Origin: SPJN01 sp965229935
Lineage (GTDB): Bacteria > Pseudomonadota > Alphaproteobacteria > SPJN01
Length of the DNA: 64,000 nt
Assembly (NCBI GenBank): GCA_965229935.1
Contig: CBDDKB010000002.1
Location: 682,001 to 746,000, forward strand
Reading direction: 5' to 3'
Position numbers and translations under genes: made by a program. The stretch's first letter is position 1, and the number at the start of each line of letters is the position of its first letter. Under the pieces are notes generated by a model. That model was not told where the DNA came from, searched no databases, and was given only the letters and a program-made list of their open reading frames with translations. This document shows positions 8,729 through 17,097 of this stretch, one piece after another.

Positions 8729-11700
8729 TTGCCCCGTCGTCTCATCAAGCCTGTTTCTGCGCTTTTGACCGGCAGTTTTGCCGTCTTAAGTCTCGGGCTG
8801 GTGTTGCTGGGTTGGCGCTTGTCTCAGGGGCCAATAGCGTTGACCGGGGCGGAAACCTATATCGCAGCGGCGCTAAATCAACAGCGGGATGATCTGTCCA
8901 TCGCCTTGGATGAGGTTGTTATTGCCTGGAACCCCAAGGCGCTTTCGCTTGATGTGCAGCTTCACAATGTGGTTGTAACCGATCAGGAAGGCGAAGCGAT
9001 TAGCATACCGCAGGCTAATGTCGGACTAAGTGGTCGGGCGTTGTTAAACGGCATGATTGCTCCCCTTCGGGTTTCCGTCAGTGATATCGCCGTGACTTTG
9101 GTCATTTATGATGATGGGCGTTTTGCGCTTACAGGATCAGCGCCGGGAACCACTGCTGCGACGGCGCCGACACTGCCAGTTCCGGCTGAGGAACGTCAGC
9201 CTTTGTCGCCCGTGCTTTTGGCGCTTTTGTCGCCGCCTGATCGTAGCAGCCCCATCGGGTTTCTGGAGGAGTTCGAGCTGCGCAATAGTTTGTTGCTTGT
9301 CGAAAATCGGCAGACTGGTTCCAATTGGGCACTTAACTCCTCACAGATCGTGGTCAACCGCGACGATGATGGCGCGCATAGTCTGGCTGTCGGGGAGGTG
9401 TCGCGCCTGAGCTTTGCTGGCATTGCTGGCACACCGACGCCCATTGCCTGGTCAAGTAGGTTTGATCGGGATAGTGGACGGCTTGGTCTGACCCTATCGT
9501 TCGATAATTTGTCCTTGGGTGATCTTGTTGCGCAATTTACAGGGATTGACTTTCTAAGCGGGTCAGACGCGCCTGTGACCGGCAGGATGACTGGTTCTCT
9601 GTTGTTGGACCCTGAGACAGGTGCGCGATTTACAGAGCAGGAAGAAGGAATCAGCTTTGCCTTTGACTTAGGCGCGGGCCAGATTTTGGCAGGCGGCGGT
9701 CTGTTCGAAGCGCCTTTCGATATTTACGAAGGGCGTTTGGCCGGAACGATCAGCCCAGATTTTAAAACTCTAAGTGTGGATCAACTGCTTTTATCTCGTG
9801 ATCCCTTTGTGATTGAGGGGACTGCCGCCGCAATAAGCCGATCAGAAGATGAAGTCGGCTCGCTTGCTAATCCAGCGGAGTGGGAGGTGAACGCCGCTCT
9901 ATCGTTAGAGGGGTTGAGCGTCCAACAGCTAAGGCAATTGTGGCCCGCGCGCGATACCGATGGCGCGCGCAAATGGGTTGCCGCCAATATGGAGGAAGGC
10001 CAGATCAGCAATGGGCGGTTCCGACTTGCCATTCCTGCCGGGTTTTTTGGGTCGGGGGCACCCCTACCGAAAGAGGCACTTGATCTAACCTTTGATCTTA
10101 ATGGCGGCGTCGCACATGTTTTCCGCCCCTTGCCGCCCTTAACCAATGCAATAGGGCGCGGGCACCTGACTGCGCGCAGCTTTACGATGAGTGGCATTGC
10201 AGGTGACATAGACAATCTGTCGATGACCCAAGGCAGCTTTGCCATCAATGATTTTTCGGTAAAGGGCGGGCCTGCCGAAATTGCACTGACCCTATCGGGT
10301 GACTTGGCCCCGATGATGCATTTCCTGAATAAAGACCCTTTCGGTTACCCGGGCAAGGCAGGGCTAGACCCGGATGATTTTTCGGGCAAGGCAATCGCAA
10401 ATGCCATGATCTCAGTCCCCTTAACCAAAAGCGTCTCCTTTTCCGATGTCTCGCTGGACATTAAGGGGGAGGTGAGGGAGGCGACCTTGCCAAGCTTTGT
10501 TAATGGAATGGTGTTCACTGATGCTGCAATAGACATTGCTGTGACGGAAACCGGGCTAAAGGCGACGGGGCCGTTGAAGGTCAATGATGTTCCAGTAAGG
10601 GCGACTTGGACTGAAAAGTTTAACGAAGACCAAGAAAGCGGTGGCGGCACGCATATATTTGTCATGGGTGATACGGACGAGGATGCCCGTGCCCGGCTGG
10701 GCTATGACCTAATGCCCTATGTCAAAGGGTCTGTTCCTTTGGTTGCAGACATCAGGCTCGTCCGTGGGGAAGGGGTGCGCCTGTTGCTTGATGGTGATTT
10801 CCTGAATGCGACGGTCGATGCACCGCTCATCAACTGGCAAAAATCCCCGGGTAACTCATTGCGCGGATCTGTGGCGCTGTTCATCCCCAATGATGGCGAC
10901 GGATTTTTTGTTGAGCGGGCGGAGTTCTCAGGCGATGGCGCGAGCCTGAAGGGCAATGCTCAATTCGGTGCCGGGACAGATCCAGAAGAATTGAACATTA
11001 CAGAGCTAAAAGCTGGCACGACAACGGACCTTAGCATCATTACGGTGAAGGAGCCCGATGGCAGCGGCACATTGAAGATCGAGGCTGCGAAGCTTGATCT
11101 GGCGAAAGATTGGCTGTCAGAGGGGTTGGAGCTTTTCCGGTCAGAAAAAATTGCCGAGGCTGAAGCCGCAGACGGTGAAGCGGGTTCGGATAAGGAACCG
11201 GCAATCCGTCAGTTTGATTGGTGGATTGCACAGCTTTATCATGATGGCGCGCCAATTCTTGACGCTGTTGCCGGGCGCTTTACCCCCAAATCAGCCGAGG
11301 ATGGGACGCAAGCCTATGCAGGCACATTAACAGCACGCATGGCCTCGAACTCTGAGCCGGAGCCGGGGTCGCCCTTGATCGTCTCGCTGAAGGCATTGCC
11401 TAAAAACGCACAATATATTCATGCCGAAACCAAGGATGGCGGTGCGCTGTTGCGCCTGTTGGGGTTGGTCGATCAGGCGCGTGAAGGCGACCTGCTGCTT
11501 GAAGGGGTAATCCCGGACTTTGCCAGTACGGATGAGGGAGAGGGGCGATTGCGTGTCAAAGGCGTGCGCATCGTGAAATTACCGGTGCTGGCGCAGCTTA
11601 TTAATGTCAGTTCTATGGCGGGCCTTGGCAATGCGCTGCAGGGCGAGGGGCTTGTCTTTGATGATATTACCGTGCCGTTCACCGTTGTTAACGGTCAGGT

Positions 11701-12133
11701 GCGGTTCAAAGATGGCCGCGCAATCGGCCCATCCGTTGGTATTAAGGCGCGTGGGGTGATCGGCTTTGACGGGGCGATGGATGTGGATGGCACTATTGCG
11801 CCTGCCTATACGTTGAATGCAGCAATCGGCAAAATCCCCGTTATTGGGGAGTTGCTTGTCGGGGGGGAGGGGGAGGGCCTGTTTGCCGCTAACTTTGCAA
11901 TCGACAGCAATGGCGATGGCAAGCCAGCGAAAATTACAGTGAATCCACTTTCGGCACTGACGCCCGGGTTCTTGCGTGGGATTTTTGGCGATACTAATCC
12001 GGCCACAAACCCCGACGCCGAAAAGAAAAAGACACTGCCCGAAAAAATGCCAGAGCTTCAGCCCGATGAATTGCCTGCACCGGGCAAGCCAGCGCCACCA
12101 GCCCCGCCGCAACCATCTGCGCCGGGGGAATAG
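8729..12133 (+). CDS. AsmA/YhdP-like (DUF3971) envelope protein
   Basis: A 1134-residue protein with one N-terminal membrane anchor (about residues 8-30) followed by a very long, beta-rich, low-charge periplasmic region typical of the AsmA/TamB/YhdP bridge proteins that carry phospholipids between inner and outer membrane. The region around LNVSSMAGL and the block near KARGVIGFDGAMDVDGTIAP match the conserved C-terminal AsmA-like domain of the DUF3971 group. The tail is Pro-rich. The start is TTG at 8729; AAGGA at 8718-8722 lies 6 nt upstream and no other plausible start follows for over 100 codons. The gene ends one base from the convergent tyrS stop. Confidence 0.85.
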   Translation: MPRRLIKPVSALLTGSFAVLSLGLVLLGWRLSQGPIALTGAETYIAAALNQQRDDLSIALDEVVIAWNPKALSLDVQLHNVVVTDQEGEAISIPQANVGLSGRALLNGMIAPLRVSVSDIAVTLVIYDDGRFALTGSAPGTTAATAPTLPVPAEERQPLSPVLLALLSPPDRSSPIGFLEEFELRNSLLLVENRQTGSNWALNSSQIVVNRDDDGAHSLAVGEVSRLSFAGIAGTPTPIAWSSRFDRDSGRLGLTLSFDNLSLGDLVAQFTGIDFLSGSDAPVTGRMTGSLLLDPETGARFTEQEEGISFAFDLGAGQILAGGGLFEAPFDIYEGRLAGTISPDFKTLSVDQLLLSRDPFVIEGTAAAISRSEDEVGSLANPAEWEVNAALSLEGLSVQQLRQLWPARDTDGARKWVAANMEEGQISNGRFRLAIPAGFFGSGAPLPKEALDLTFDLNGGVAHVFRPLPPLTNAIGRGHLTARSFTMSGIAGDIDNLSMTQGSFAINDFSVKGGPAEIALTLSGDLAPMMHFLNKDPFGYPGKAGLDPDDFSGKAIANAMISVPLTKSVSFSDVSLDIKGEVREATLPSFVNGMVFTDAAIDIAVTETGLKATGPLKVNDVPVRATWTEKFNEDQESGGGTHIFVMGDTDEDARARLGYDLMPYVKGSVPLVADIRLVRGEGVRLLLDGDFLNATVDAPLINWQKSPGNSLRGSVALFIPNDGDGFFVERAEFSGDGASLKGNAQFGAGTDPEELNITELKAGTTTDLSIITVKEPDGSGTLKIEAAKLDLAKDWLSEGLELFRSEKIAEAEAADGEAGSDKEPAIRQFDWWIAQLYHDGAPILDAVAGRFTPKSAEDGTQAYAGTLTARMASNSEPEPGSPLIVSLKALPKNAQYIHAETKDGGALLRLLGLVDQAREGDLLLEGVIPDFASTDEGEGRLRVKGVRIVKLPVLAQLINVSSMAGLGNALQGEGLVFDDITVPFTVVNGQVRFKDGRAIGPSVGIKARGVIGFDGAMDVDGTIAPAYTLNAAIGKIPVIGELLVGGEGEGLFAANFAIDSNGDGKPAKITVNPLSALTPGFLRGIFGDTNPATNPDAEKKKTLPEKMPELQPDELPAPGKPAPPAPPQPSAPGE

Positions 12134-12134
12134 C

Positions 12135-13382
12135 TTAGGCTTCGATCAATGCGTGGCGTTTCTTGCCTGCGGACAGTTTGACGACACCGTCTGTCACCTC
12201 AGCCTCGCCGATCATGACTTGATCATCTTGGATTGGGCCATCATTCAACTTGGCACCATTTTGTTTGATCAAACGGCGTGCCTCGCCCTTTGATTTGGCA
12301 AGGCCAGTTTCAACCAAGGCATCAAGGATGTTGATCCCGGCAGACAATCGGTCTGCGCCCACACTAATGCGCGGCAGATCATCACCGATTGCGCCCTGTT
12401 CAAAGGTTTTTTGCGCGGTTTGTTCTGCTATCTGTGCGGCGTCGCGACCGTGAACCAAGGCAGTGATTTCATTCGCCAGTACTTTTTTGGCGTCATTAAT
12501 CTCGGCACCTTCAAGCGCTTCAAGCCGGGTAACCTCGTCCATGGGCATATCAGTCAATAGACGCAGGAAGCGGCCGACATCAGCGTCATCCACATTGCGC
12601 CAATATTGCCAGAAGTCATAGGGAGCCAGCATGTCGCCATTCATCCAAACAGCGCCATCGGCGGTCTTGCCCATCTTTGCCCCGGTTGAGGTGGTGAGCA
12701 AAGGAATGGTCAGGCCGAACAGGTCAGCGCTTGTCATGCGGCGACCAAGGTCGATCCCGCTGACGATATTGCCCCATTGGTCAGACCCGCCCATCTGCAA
12801 GCTACAACCGAACCGCTTATGCAATTCAACAAAGTCATAGGATTGCAGGATGATGTAATTGAACTCAAGGAAAGACAAAGGCTGATCACGATCAAGCCGT
12901 TGTTTAACCGATTCAAATGTCAGCATTCGGTTGATGGAAAAATGCTTCCCAACATCACGCAGCAGATCGATATAGTTTAGATCAAGCAGCCAGTCCGCAT
13001 TATCAACCAAGACCGCATCGGTCGGCCCGTCACCAAATGTGATCAGGTTCTCAAAATTTTTGCGGATGCCTGCCTTGTTCTCTTCAATCTTTTCGGGCGT
13101 CAAAATCTGGCGCGCTGAATCCTTGCCAGACGGGTCGCCGATCCGTGTCGTGCCGCCACCCAACAGAATAATTGGCTTGTGCCCGGCCTGTTGCAGGCGT
13201 CGCATGGCCATGATTGCCATCATCGACCCGGCGTGAAGCGACGGGGCCGTACAATCAAACCCCATATAGGCTGTAAGCGTGCCTGTAGCTGCCTTGTCAT
13301 CCAAAGCATCAGCATCCGTGACCTGATTTAGGTAGCCACGTTCGTCCATCACCTTTAAAAAGTCTGACTTGTAATTTGTCAT
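12135..13382 (-). CDS. tyrS: tyrosyl-tRNA synthetase
   Basis: Class I aminoacyl-tRNA synthetase of 415 residues that charges tRNA-Tyr. The HIGH-type motif appears as SLHAG near residue 48, the tyrosine/tRNA region as QMGGSDQWGNI, and the KMSKS-type loop as GAKMGKT. A C-terminal S4 RNA-binding domain (GEARRLIKQNGAKLNDG) is present. Length and domain order are those of the bacterial TyrRS group. The start is ATG at 13380-13382. It is divergent from anmK, with about 50 bp between the starts, so promoters must be compact or shared. The stop is 1 bp from the convergent AsmA-like gene. Confidence 0.97.
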   Translation of the reverse strand: MTNYKSDFLKVMDERGYLNQVTDADALDDKAATGTLTAYMGFDCTAPSLHAGSMMAIMAMRRLQQAGHKPIILLGGGTTRIGDPSGKDSARQILTPEKIEENKAGIRKNFENLITFGDGPTDAVLVDNADWLLDLNYIDLLRDVGKHFSINRMLTFESVKQRLDRDQPLSFLEFNYIILQSYDFVELHKRFGCSLQMGGSDQWGNIVSGIDLGRRMTSADLFGLTIPLLTTSTGAKMGKTADGAVWMNGDMLAPYDFWQYWRNVDDADVGRFLRLLTDMPMDEVTRLEALEGAEINDAKKVLANEITALVHGRDAAQIAEQTAQKTFEQGAIGDDLPRISVGADRLSAGINILDALVETGLAKSKGEARRLIKQNGAKLNDGPIQDDQVMIGEAEVTDGVVKLSAGKKRHALIEA

Positions 13383-13432
13383 AGTCTGTCCATCCGAATT
13401 TGGATTGGCGGTCTAACACAGGGGCTTGCCGA

Positions 13433-14542
13433 ATGGAAGCGTTGCAGCAACTGAAAGACGGGCGACCAATTCGCGCGATTGGCTTGATGAGCGGCACGTC
13501 GCTCGATGGGGTTGATGGGGCTTTGCTCGAAACAGATGGGCAGGGTCATGTTGAACCGATTTCCGCCCAGTCTCGCCCCTATACCGGCGAGGAGCGCGCA
13601 ATCCTACAGGACGCCGTGGCGACAGTTCTTGCGTGGGATGAGGTGCGCGAGGGTGAACAGGTGATAGTGCAAGCGGAACAGGTATTGCATCAAAGTCATC
13701 TGGAGATCGTTCAGGCATTGGCGGCGCAAGGGGCTGATTTGATTGGCTTTCATGGTCAAACGGTTCTGCACCGTCCGGATCGGGGTCTAACATGGCAGAT
13801 AGGCGATGGGGCGCGGCTGGCGCGGGAAACAGGACTGCCGACTGTGTTTGATTTTCGCACAGCAGACATGGCAGCAGGCGGGCAGGGGGCACCCTTCGCA
13901 CCGCTATACCATGCTGCCTTGGTGGCAAAGGCGGGGCTGACCGGGCCTATTGGCATCCTCAATCTCGGGGGTGTTGCCAATATCACGATTGTCGATGGGA
14001 ACAGTCTGCTTGCCTTTGATACAGGGCCCGCCAACGGGTTGTTGGATCAGTGGGTGGAGCGTGGCGGTTATGGCCGCTTTGACATGGATGGGCAGTTGGC
14101 CGCGAAGGGCGCTGTCGATCAAACGGCGTTGGCGCGATTGATGGCGCATCCTTATTTTGCACAAACGCCGCCTAAAAGCCTTGATCGGTATGATTTTGAT
14201 CTGTCTGCGGTTGCTGGGCTGTCATTGCCCGATGGCGCTGCGACACTCACCGCCTTTACCGCTGCAACAATTGCTCAGGCGATCAGCCAATTGTCTGCGC
14301 CCCCGCGGCAACTGGTGGCATCAGGTGGCGGCAGTAACAATCCGGTTATGCTGGAGATGATCAGCCAGCGCACCGGGTGTGCAATCACTTCAGCGAGTTC
14401 GCTGGGCTGGAATGCCGACGCGGTAGAGGCGCAATGCTTTGCCTATTTGGCAGCCCGTTCCGTGCGGGGTTTGCCCCTGTCAGTGCCGGGGACAACAGGG
14501 GTGTCCGCCGCCCAAACAGGTGGGCGGTTGGTGCTACCCTAA
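13433..14542 (+). CDS. anmK: anhydro-N-acetylmuramic acid kinase
   Basis: Sugar kinase (369 residues) that opens and phosphorylates 1,6-anhydroMurNAc released during peptidoglycan turnover, giving MurNAc-6-phosphate. The family signature GLMSGTSLDGVDGA is at residues 18-31; GFHGQTVLHRP, LNLGGVANIT, FDTGPANGL and ASGGGSNNPVM are the remaining conserved ATP/sugar-site blocks. Start choice: the frame also opens at TTG 13400, but the ATG at 13433 is preceded by AGGGG 8 nt upstream and gives the family length. It is divergent from tyrS and convergent with the following hydrolase. Recycling of cell-wall sugars fits the M23 peptidase earlier in the window, though the two are not linked. Confidence 0.96.
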   Translation: MEALQQLKDGRPIRAIGLMSGTSLDGVDGALLETDGQGHVEPISAQSRPYTGEERAILQDAVATVLAWDEVREGEQVIVQAEQVLHQSHLEIVQALAAQGADLIGFHGQTVLHRPDRGLTWQIGDGARLARETGLPTVFDFRTADMAAGGQGAPFAPLYHAALVAKAGLTGPIGILNLGGVANITIVDGNSLLAFDTGPANGLLDQWVERGGYGRFDMDGQLAAKGAVDQTALARLMAHPYFAQTPPKSLDRYDFDLSAVAGLSLPDGAATLTAFTAATIAQAISQLSAPPRQLVASGGGSNNPVMLEMISQRTGCAITSASSLGWNADAVEAQCFAYLAARSVRGLPLSVPGTTGVSAAQTGGRLVLP

Positions 14543-14561
14543 AATCAACCTGTTGTTTGTT

Positions 14562-15224
14562 CTATTTGCCGCCTGCGGCGTCAATTTCAGGCATCCGCCG
14601 ATCAAGATAGGTATCTATCTGGGTGCGGACGTCAGCGATGTTGGCTTCAAAGAAATGATTGGCACCATCGACCAGCACATGATCAATGGTGATATCTTTC
14701 TGCGCCGTTAGCCGTTCTGCCAAAGCGGCCGCGTCTGCGGGGGGCACAACCTTGTCTTCCGTGCCAGAGATAAACAGCCCGGATGACGGGCAGGGGGCCA
14801 GGAAGGTGAAGTCATACAGGTTTGCAGGCGGCGCGATTGAGATGAAGCCTGAGATTTCCGGGCGGCGCATCAACAATTGCATACCGATCCATGCGCCAAA
14901 GGAAAAACCTGTGACCCAGCATTGACGGGCGTTGGGGTTTTCCTGCTGCAACCAATCAAGGGCTGAGGCAGCATCAGATAGTTCGCCGACGCCTTCATCA
15001 AATTCGCCCTGACTGCGGCCTACACCGCGAAAGTTAAAGCGCAGGACAGAAAAGCCACGCTTTACAAAGGTTTCATAGGCCTGAAATACAACCTTATTGT
15101 TCATGGAGCCGCCAAAACGCGGATGCGGGTGCAAAATAATCGCGATCGGCGGGTTGTCGCCGGGGCCACGCTGGTAACGTCCATCTAGGCGGCCTTCAGG
15201 GCCGGGAAAAATCACCTCAGGCAT
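14562..15224 (-). CDS. alpha/beta hydrolase (COG2945-like)
   Basis: A 220-residue soluble hydrolase of the small alpha/beta superfamily often annotated as COG2945. The nucleophile elbow is GFSFGA, the acid is probably the Asp of SGTEDKVVP and the histidine is in DGANHFF. The conserved HPHPRFGGSMNN and RFNFRGVGRSQG stretches are also typical. The substrate is unknown; family members act on esters or related compounds. Start choice: the frame opens at TTG 15236, but ATG 15224 has GGAG 6 nt upstream. It lies between anmK (convergent) and the iscR-suf operon (divergent). Confidence 0.87.
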   Translation of the reverse strand: MPEVIFPGPEGRLDGRYQRGPGDNPPIAIILHPHPRFGGSMNNKVVFQAYETFVKRGFSVLRFNFRGVGRSQGEFDEGVGELSDAASALDWLQQENPNARQCWVTGFSFGAWIGMQLLMRRPEISGFISIAPPANLYDFTFLAPCPSSGLFISGTEDKVVPPADAAALAERLTAQKDITIDHVLVDGANHFFEANIADVRTQIDTYLDRRMPEIDAAGGK

Positions 15225-15318
15225 GGGAAACTCCAATCAGGCAGCGATTTAGCTGAGTAAATTTGTCGCCTATTTCAGAAAAACCGCAGAATTAAACCAT
15301 TTTGACCCGGTTATATTC

Positions 15319-15347
15319 TTGACTATTTTAGTCGTGAATTGTTAAAT
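15319..15347 (+). promoter_or_regulatory. promoter of the iscR-suf operon
   Basis: The -35 TTGACT (15319-15324) and -10 TTAAAT (15342-15347) are separated by exactly 17 bases. Transcription would start near 15354. The -35 overlaps the IscR-type operator, which extends into the spacer, the geometry of a repressor-controlled promoter. Confidence 0.6.
15321..15333. promoter_or_regulatory. iscR: IscR type-1-like operator
   Basis: GACTATTTTAGTC fits the core of the E. coli IscR type-1 consensus GACTRWWWYAGTC at every position. It overlaps the -35 of the operon whose first gene encodes an Rrf2/IscR-type regulator with Fe-S ligands, so autorepression by the [2Fe-2S] form is the simple reading. Confidence 0.65.
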
Positions 15348-15380
15348 CTGGGCTAGATGGTAGGCAATTTGCGGCAATTT

Positions 15381-15393
15381 GATTTATTTAGTC
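15381..15393. promoter_or_regulatory. second, imperfect IscR-type site
   Basis: GATTTATTTAGTC matches the same consensus at 11 of 13 positions. It lies 60 bp downstream of the first site, inside the predicted transcript leader, where a bound repressor could add a roadblock or cooperate with the upstream dimer. Confidence 0.4.
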
Positions 15394-15474
15394 GCGGTTA
15401 TAGCTTTGTCTGCCATGTTTTCTCAAGAGACAAAGCATCGCGGGGCTTCAGCTTTTGATGCAGGATGGACTGAC

Positions 15475-15939
15475 ATGAAATTGAGCACAAAGGGACAATA
15501 TGCGGTTTTGGCGCTGGTTGACCTTGCCAAGCATGGCAATCATGGTCCTGTGTCTTTGTCAGATATCGCAATCCGTCAGGATATTTCCCAAACCTATTTA
15601 GAGCAGTTATTCGGAAAATTGCGCCGCAATGGCGTTGTCAGTTCTGTTCGTGGTCCCGGTGGCGGCTACTTGCTGGCACGCCCGGCGGATGAAGTATGCG
15701 TCGCTGATGTGATCCGCGCGGTGGATGAGCCTATCCAGACCACACGATGCGCCAGCGATTCAGCAATTGGCTGCACAGGTAGCTCAACCCGTTGTTTGAC
15801 CCATGATCTGTGGGATGAGTTGGCCCGTCAAATCAATGTGTTCCTTGCGTCCATCACTTTGGCTGATGTGGTTGACCGGAATGTCATAGGCAAGGCCGGG
15901 CTGATGGGCGATGCGCCATTGCAGGAGCGTGCGCTGTGA
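15475..15939 (+). CDS. iscR: Rrf2-family Fe-S regulator, IscR-type
   Basis: A 154-residue winged-helix regulator. The start MKLSTKGQYAV and the recognition helix region ISQTYLEQLFGKLRRNGVV are those of Rrf2/IscR proteins. The cluster ligands are visible as C92, C100, C107 and H110, close to the C-x5-C-x5-C-x2-H of E. coli IscR but with wider spacing (x7, x6). It probably senses cluster supply and represses this operon through the site at 15321-15333. The frame is open from 15379, but ATG 15475 has AGGA 9 nt upstream and starts exactly at the family N-terminus. The stop overlaps the next start (GTGA). A SufR or RirA-like assignment is the main alternative. Confidence 0.9.
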   Translation: MKLSTKGQYAVLALVDLAKHGNHGPVSLSDIAIRQDISQTYLEQLFGKLRRNGVVSSVRGPGGGYLLARPADEVCVADVIRAVDEPIQTTRCASDSAIGCTGSSTRCLTHDLWDELARQINVFLASITLADVVDRNVIGKAGLMGDAPLQERAL

Positions 15940-17075
15940 CCAACGCAAAGATGATCTATCTTGATTATCATGCAACGGCACCTTTGCTGGATGAGGCAAA
16001 GTTGGCGACGATCGCTGCGCTTGACCATGTGGGTAACCCATCCTCAATCCACGGAGCGGGGCGATCAGCGAAAGCTTTGGCAGATCAGGCGCGCGAGCAG
16101 GTTTTGGATTTGGTTGCTGGTTGTGCGGGGCGGCTTGTCTTTACCTCCGGCGGGACAGAGGCGAACAATCTAGCCCTACGTGGTGGGGCTGCTGCGAATG
16201 GTGTTGAGCGTTTGATCATTGGCGGCACCGAACATGATGCGGTCACCGCGGTTGCGCAATCAATGGAGCTGCCGCTGACCATATTGCCTTGTGACAAAAA
16301 TGGTGTTGTTGCGTTGGCTACGCTCGAACAAGCATTGCAACAGGATGGTAATGCGCTGGTCAGCATCATGGCTGTTAATAATGAGGTTGGCACCATTCAG
16401 CCGATAGAACAGGTTGCCGCGCTTTGTCAGCAATATAGCGCCTTGCTTCATGTTGATGCTGTACAGGCGCTTGGCAAGGTTGAGCTAACGCCGCTTGCGT
16501 TCGCTGCGGACTTCCTGTCGCTTGGCGCGCATAAAATTGGCGGGCCTATGGGCGTTGGCGCGCTGCATATTCGCAATGGTATTGACCTTGCCCCTATACA
16601 GTTTGGTGGTGGGCAGGAACAAGGCGCAAGAGGCGGCAGTGAAAATCTGCTTGGCATTATTGGTTTTGGTGCAGCGGCTACGCAGGTAGAGCGCATGCTA
16701 GATGATCAGCCGCGTTTGCGCACCTTGCAGCAGCGCCTTGAAAAAGAGCTTGTGGCATCTGGCGCACAGATTATTGGTGCGGGCGCTGATCGCGTCGCAA
16801 CTTGCAGCGCGGTTGAAATGCCGGGGGTGGAGGCTGCGACCCAATTAATGAATTTTGATCTGGCGGGCATATGTGTCTCGTCAGGTGCGGCCTGTTCATC
16901 GGGTAAGGTAGGCACCTCAACCGTATTACAGGCGATGGGCGTGGATGAGGCCCGGGCAAAATGTGTAATCCGCGTCAGCACCGGATTACGTACAACAGAA
17001 GATGAGATTGACCGCTTTATAGCTGAATGGCAGGCCATATACGGACGGCTTGGCCAGCCTTCATCAGCGGCGTAA
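15936..17075 (+). CDS. iscS: cysteine desulfurase, IscS/NifS group I
   Basis: PLP enzyme (379 residues) that takes sulfur from cysteine as a persulfide for Fe-S assembly. Group I features: MIYLDYHATAPL start, SGGTEANNLAL, the PLP lysine in SLGAHKIGGP, RGGSENL, and the catalytic Cys in the mobile loop SSGAACSSGKVGTS. The start is GTG at 15936, overlapping the regulator stop; AGGAG lies 8 nt upstream. A second, SufS-type desulfurase is encoded later in the same operon, so the cell has two sulfur donors here. Which one serves SufBCD and which serves other acceptors cannot be told from sequence. Confidence 0.92.
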   Translation: MTNAKMIYLDYHATAPLLDEAKLATIAALDHVGNPSSIHGAGRSAKALADQAREQVLDLVAGCAGRLVFTSGGTEANNLALRGGAAANGVERLIIGGTEHDAVTAVAQSMELPLTILPCDKNGVVALATLEQALQQDGNALVSIMAVNNEVGTIQPIEQVAALCQQYSALLHVDAVQALGKVELTPLAFAADFLSLGAHKIGGPMGVGALHIRNGIDLAPIQFGGGQEQGARGGSENLLGIIGFGAAATQVERMLDDQPRLRTLQQRLEKELVASGAQIIGAGADRVATCSAVEMPGVEAATQLMNFDLAGICVSSGAACSSGKVGTSTVLQAMGVDEARAKCVIRVSTGLRTTEDEIDRFIAEWQAIYGRLGQPSSAA

Positions 17076-17097
17076 CGGCGGACGATAGGGACGGAAC

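Noticed and set aside
11579..12112. 177-codon open frame on the minus strand
   Set aside because: Fully antisense to the AsmA-like gene, low-complexity translation, no ribosome site logic; a shadow frame.
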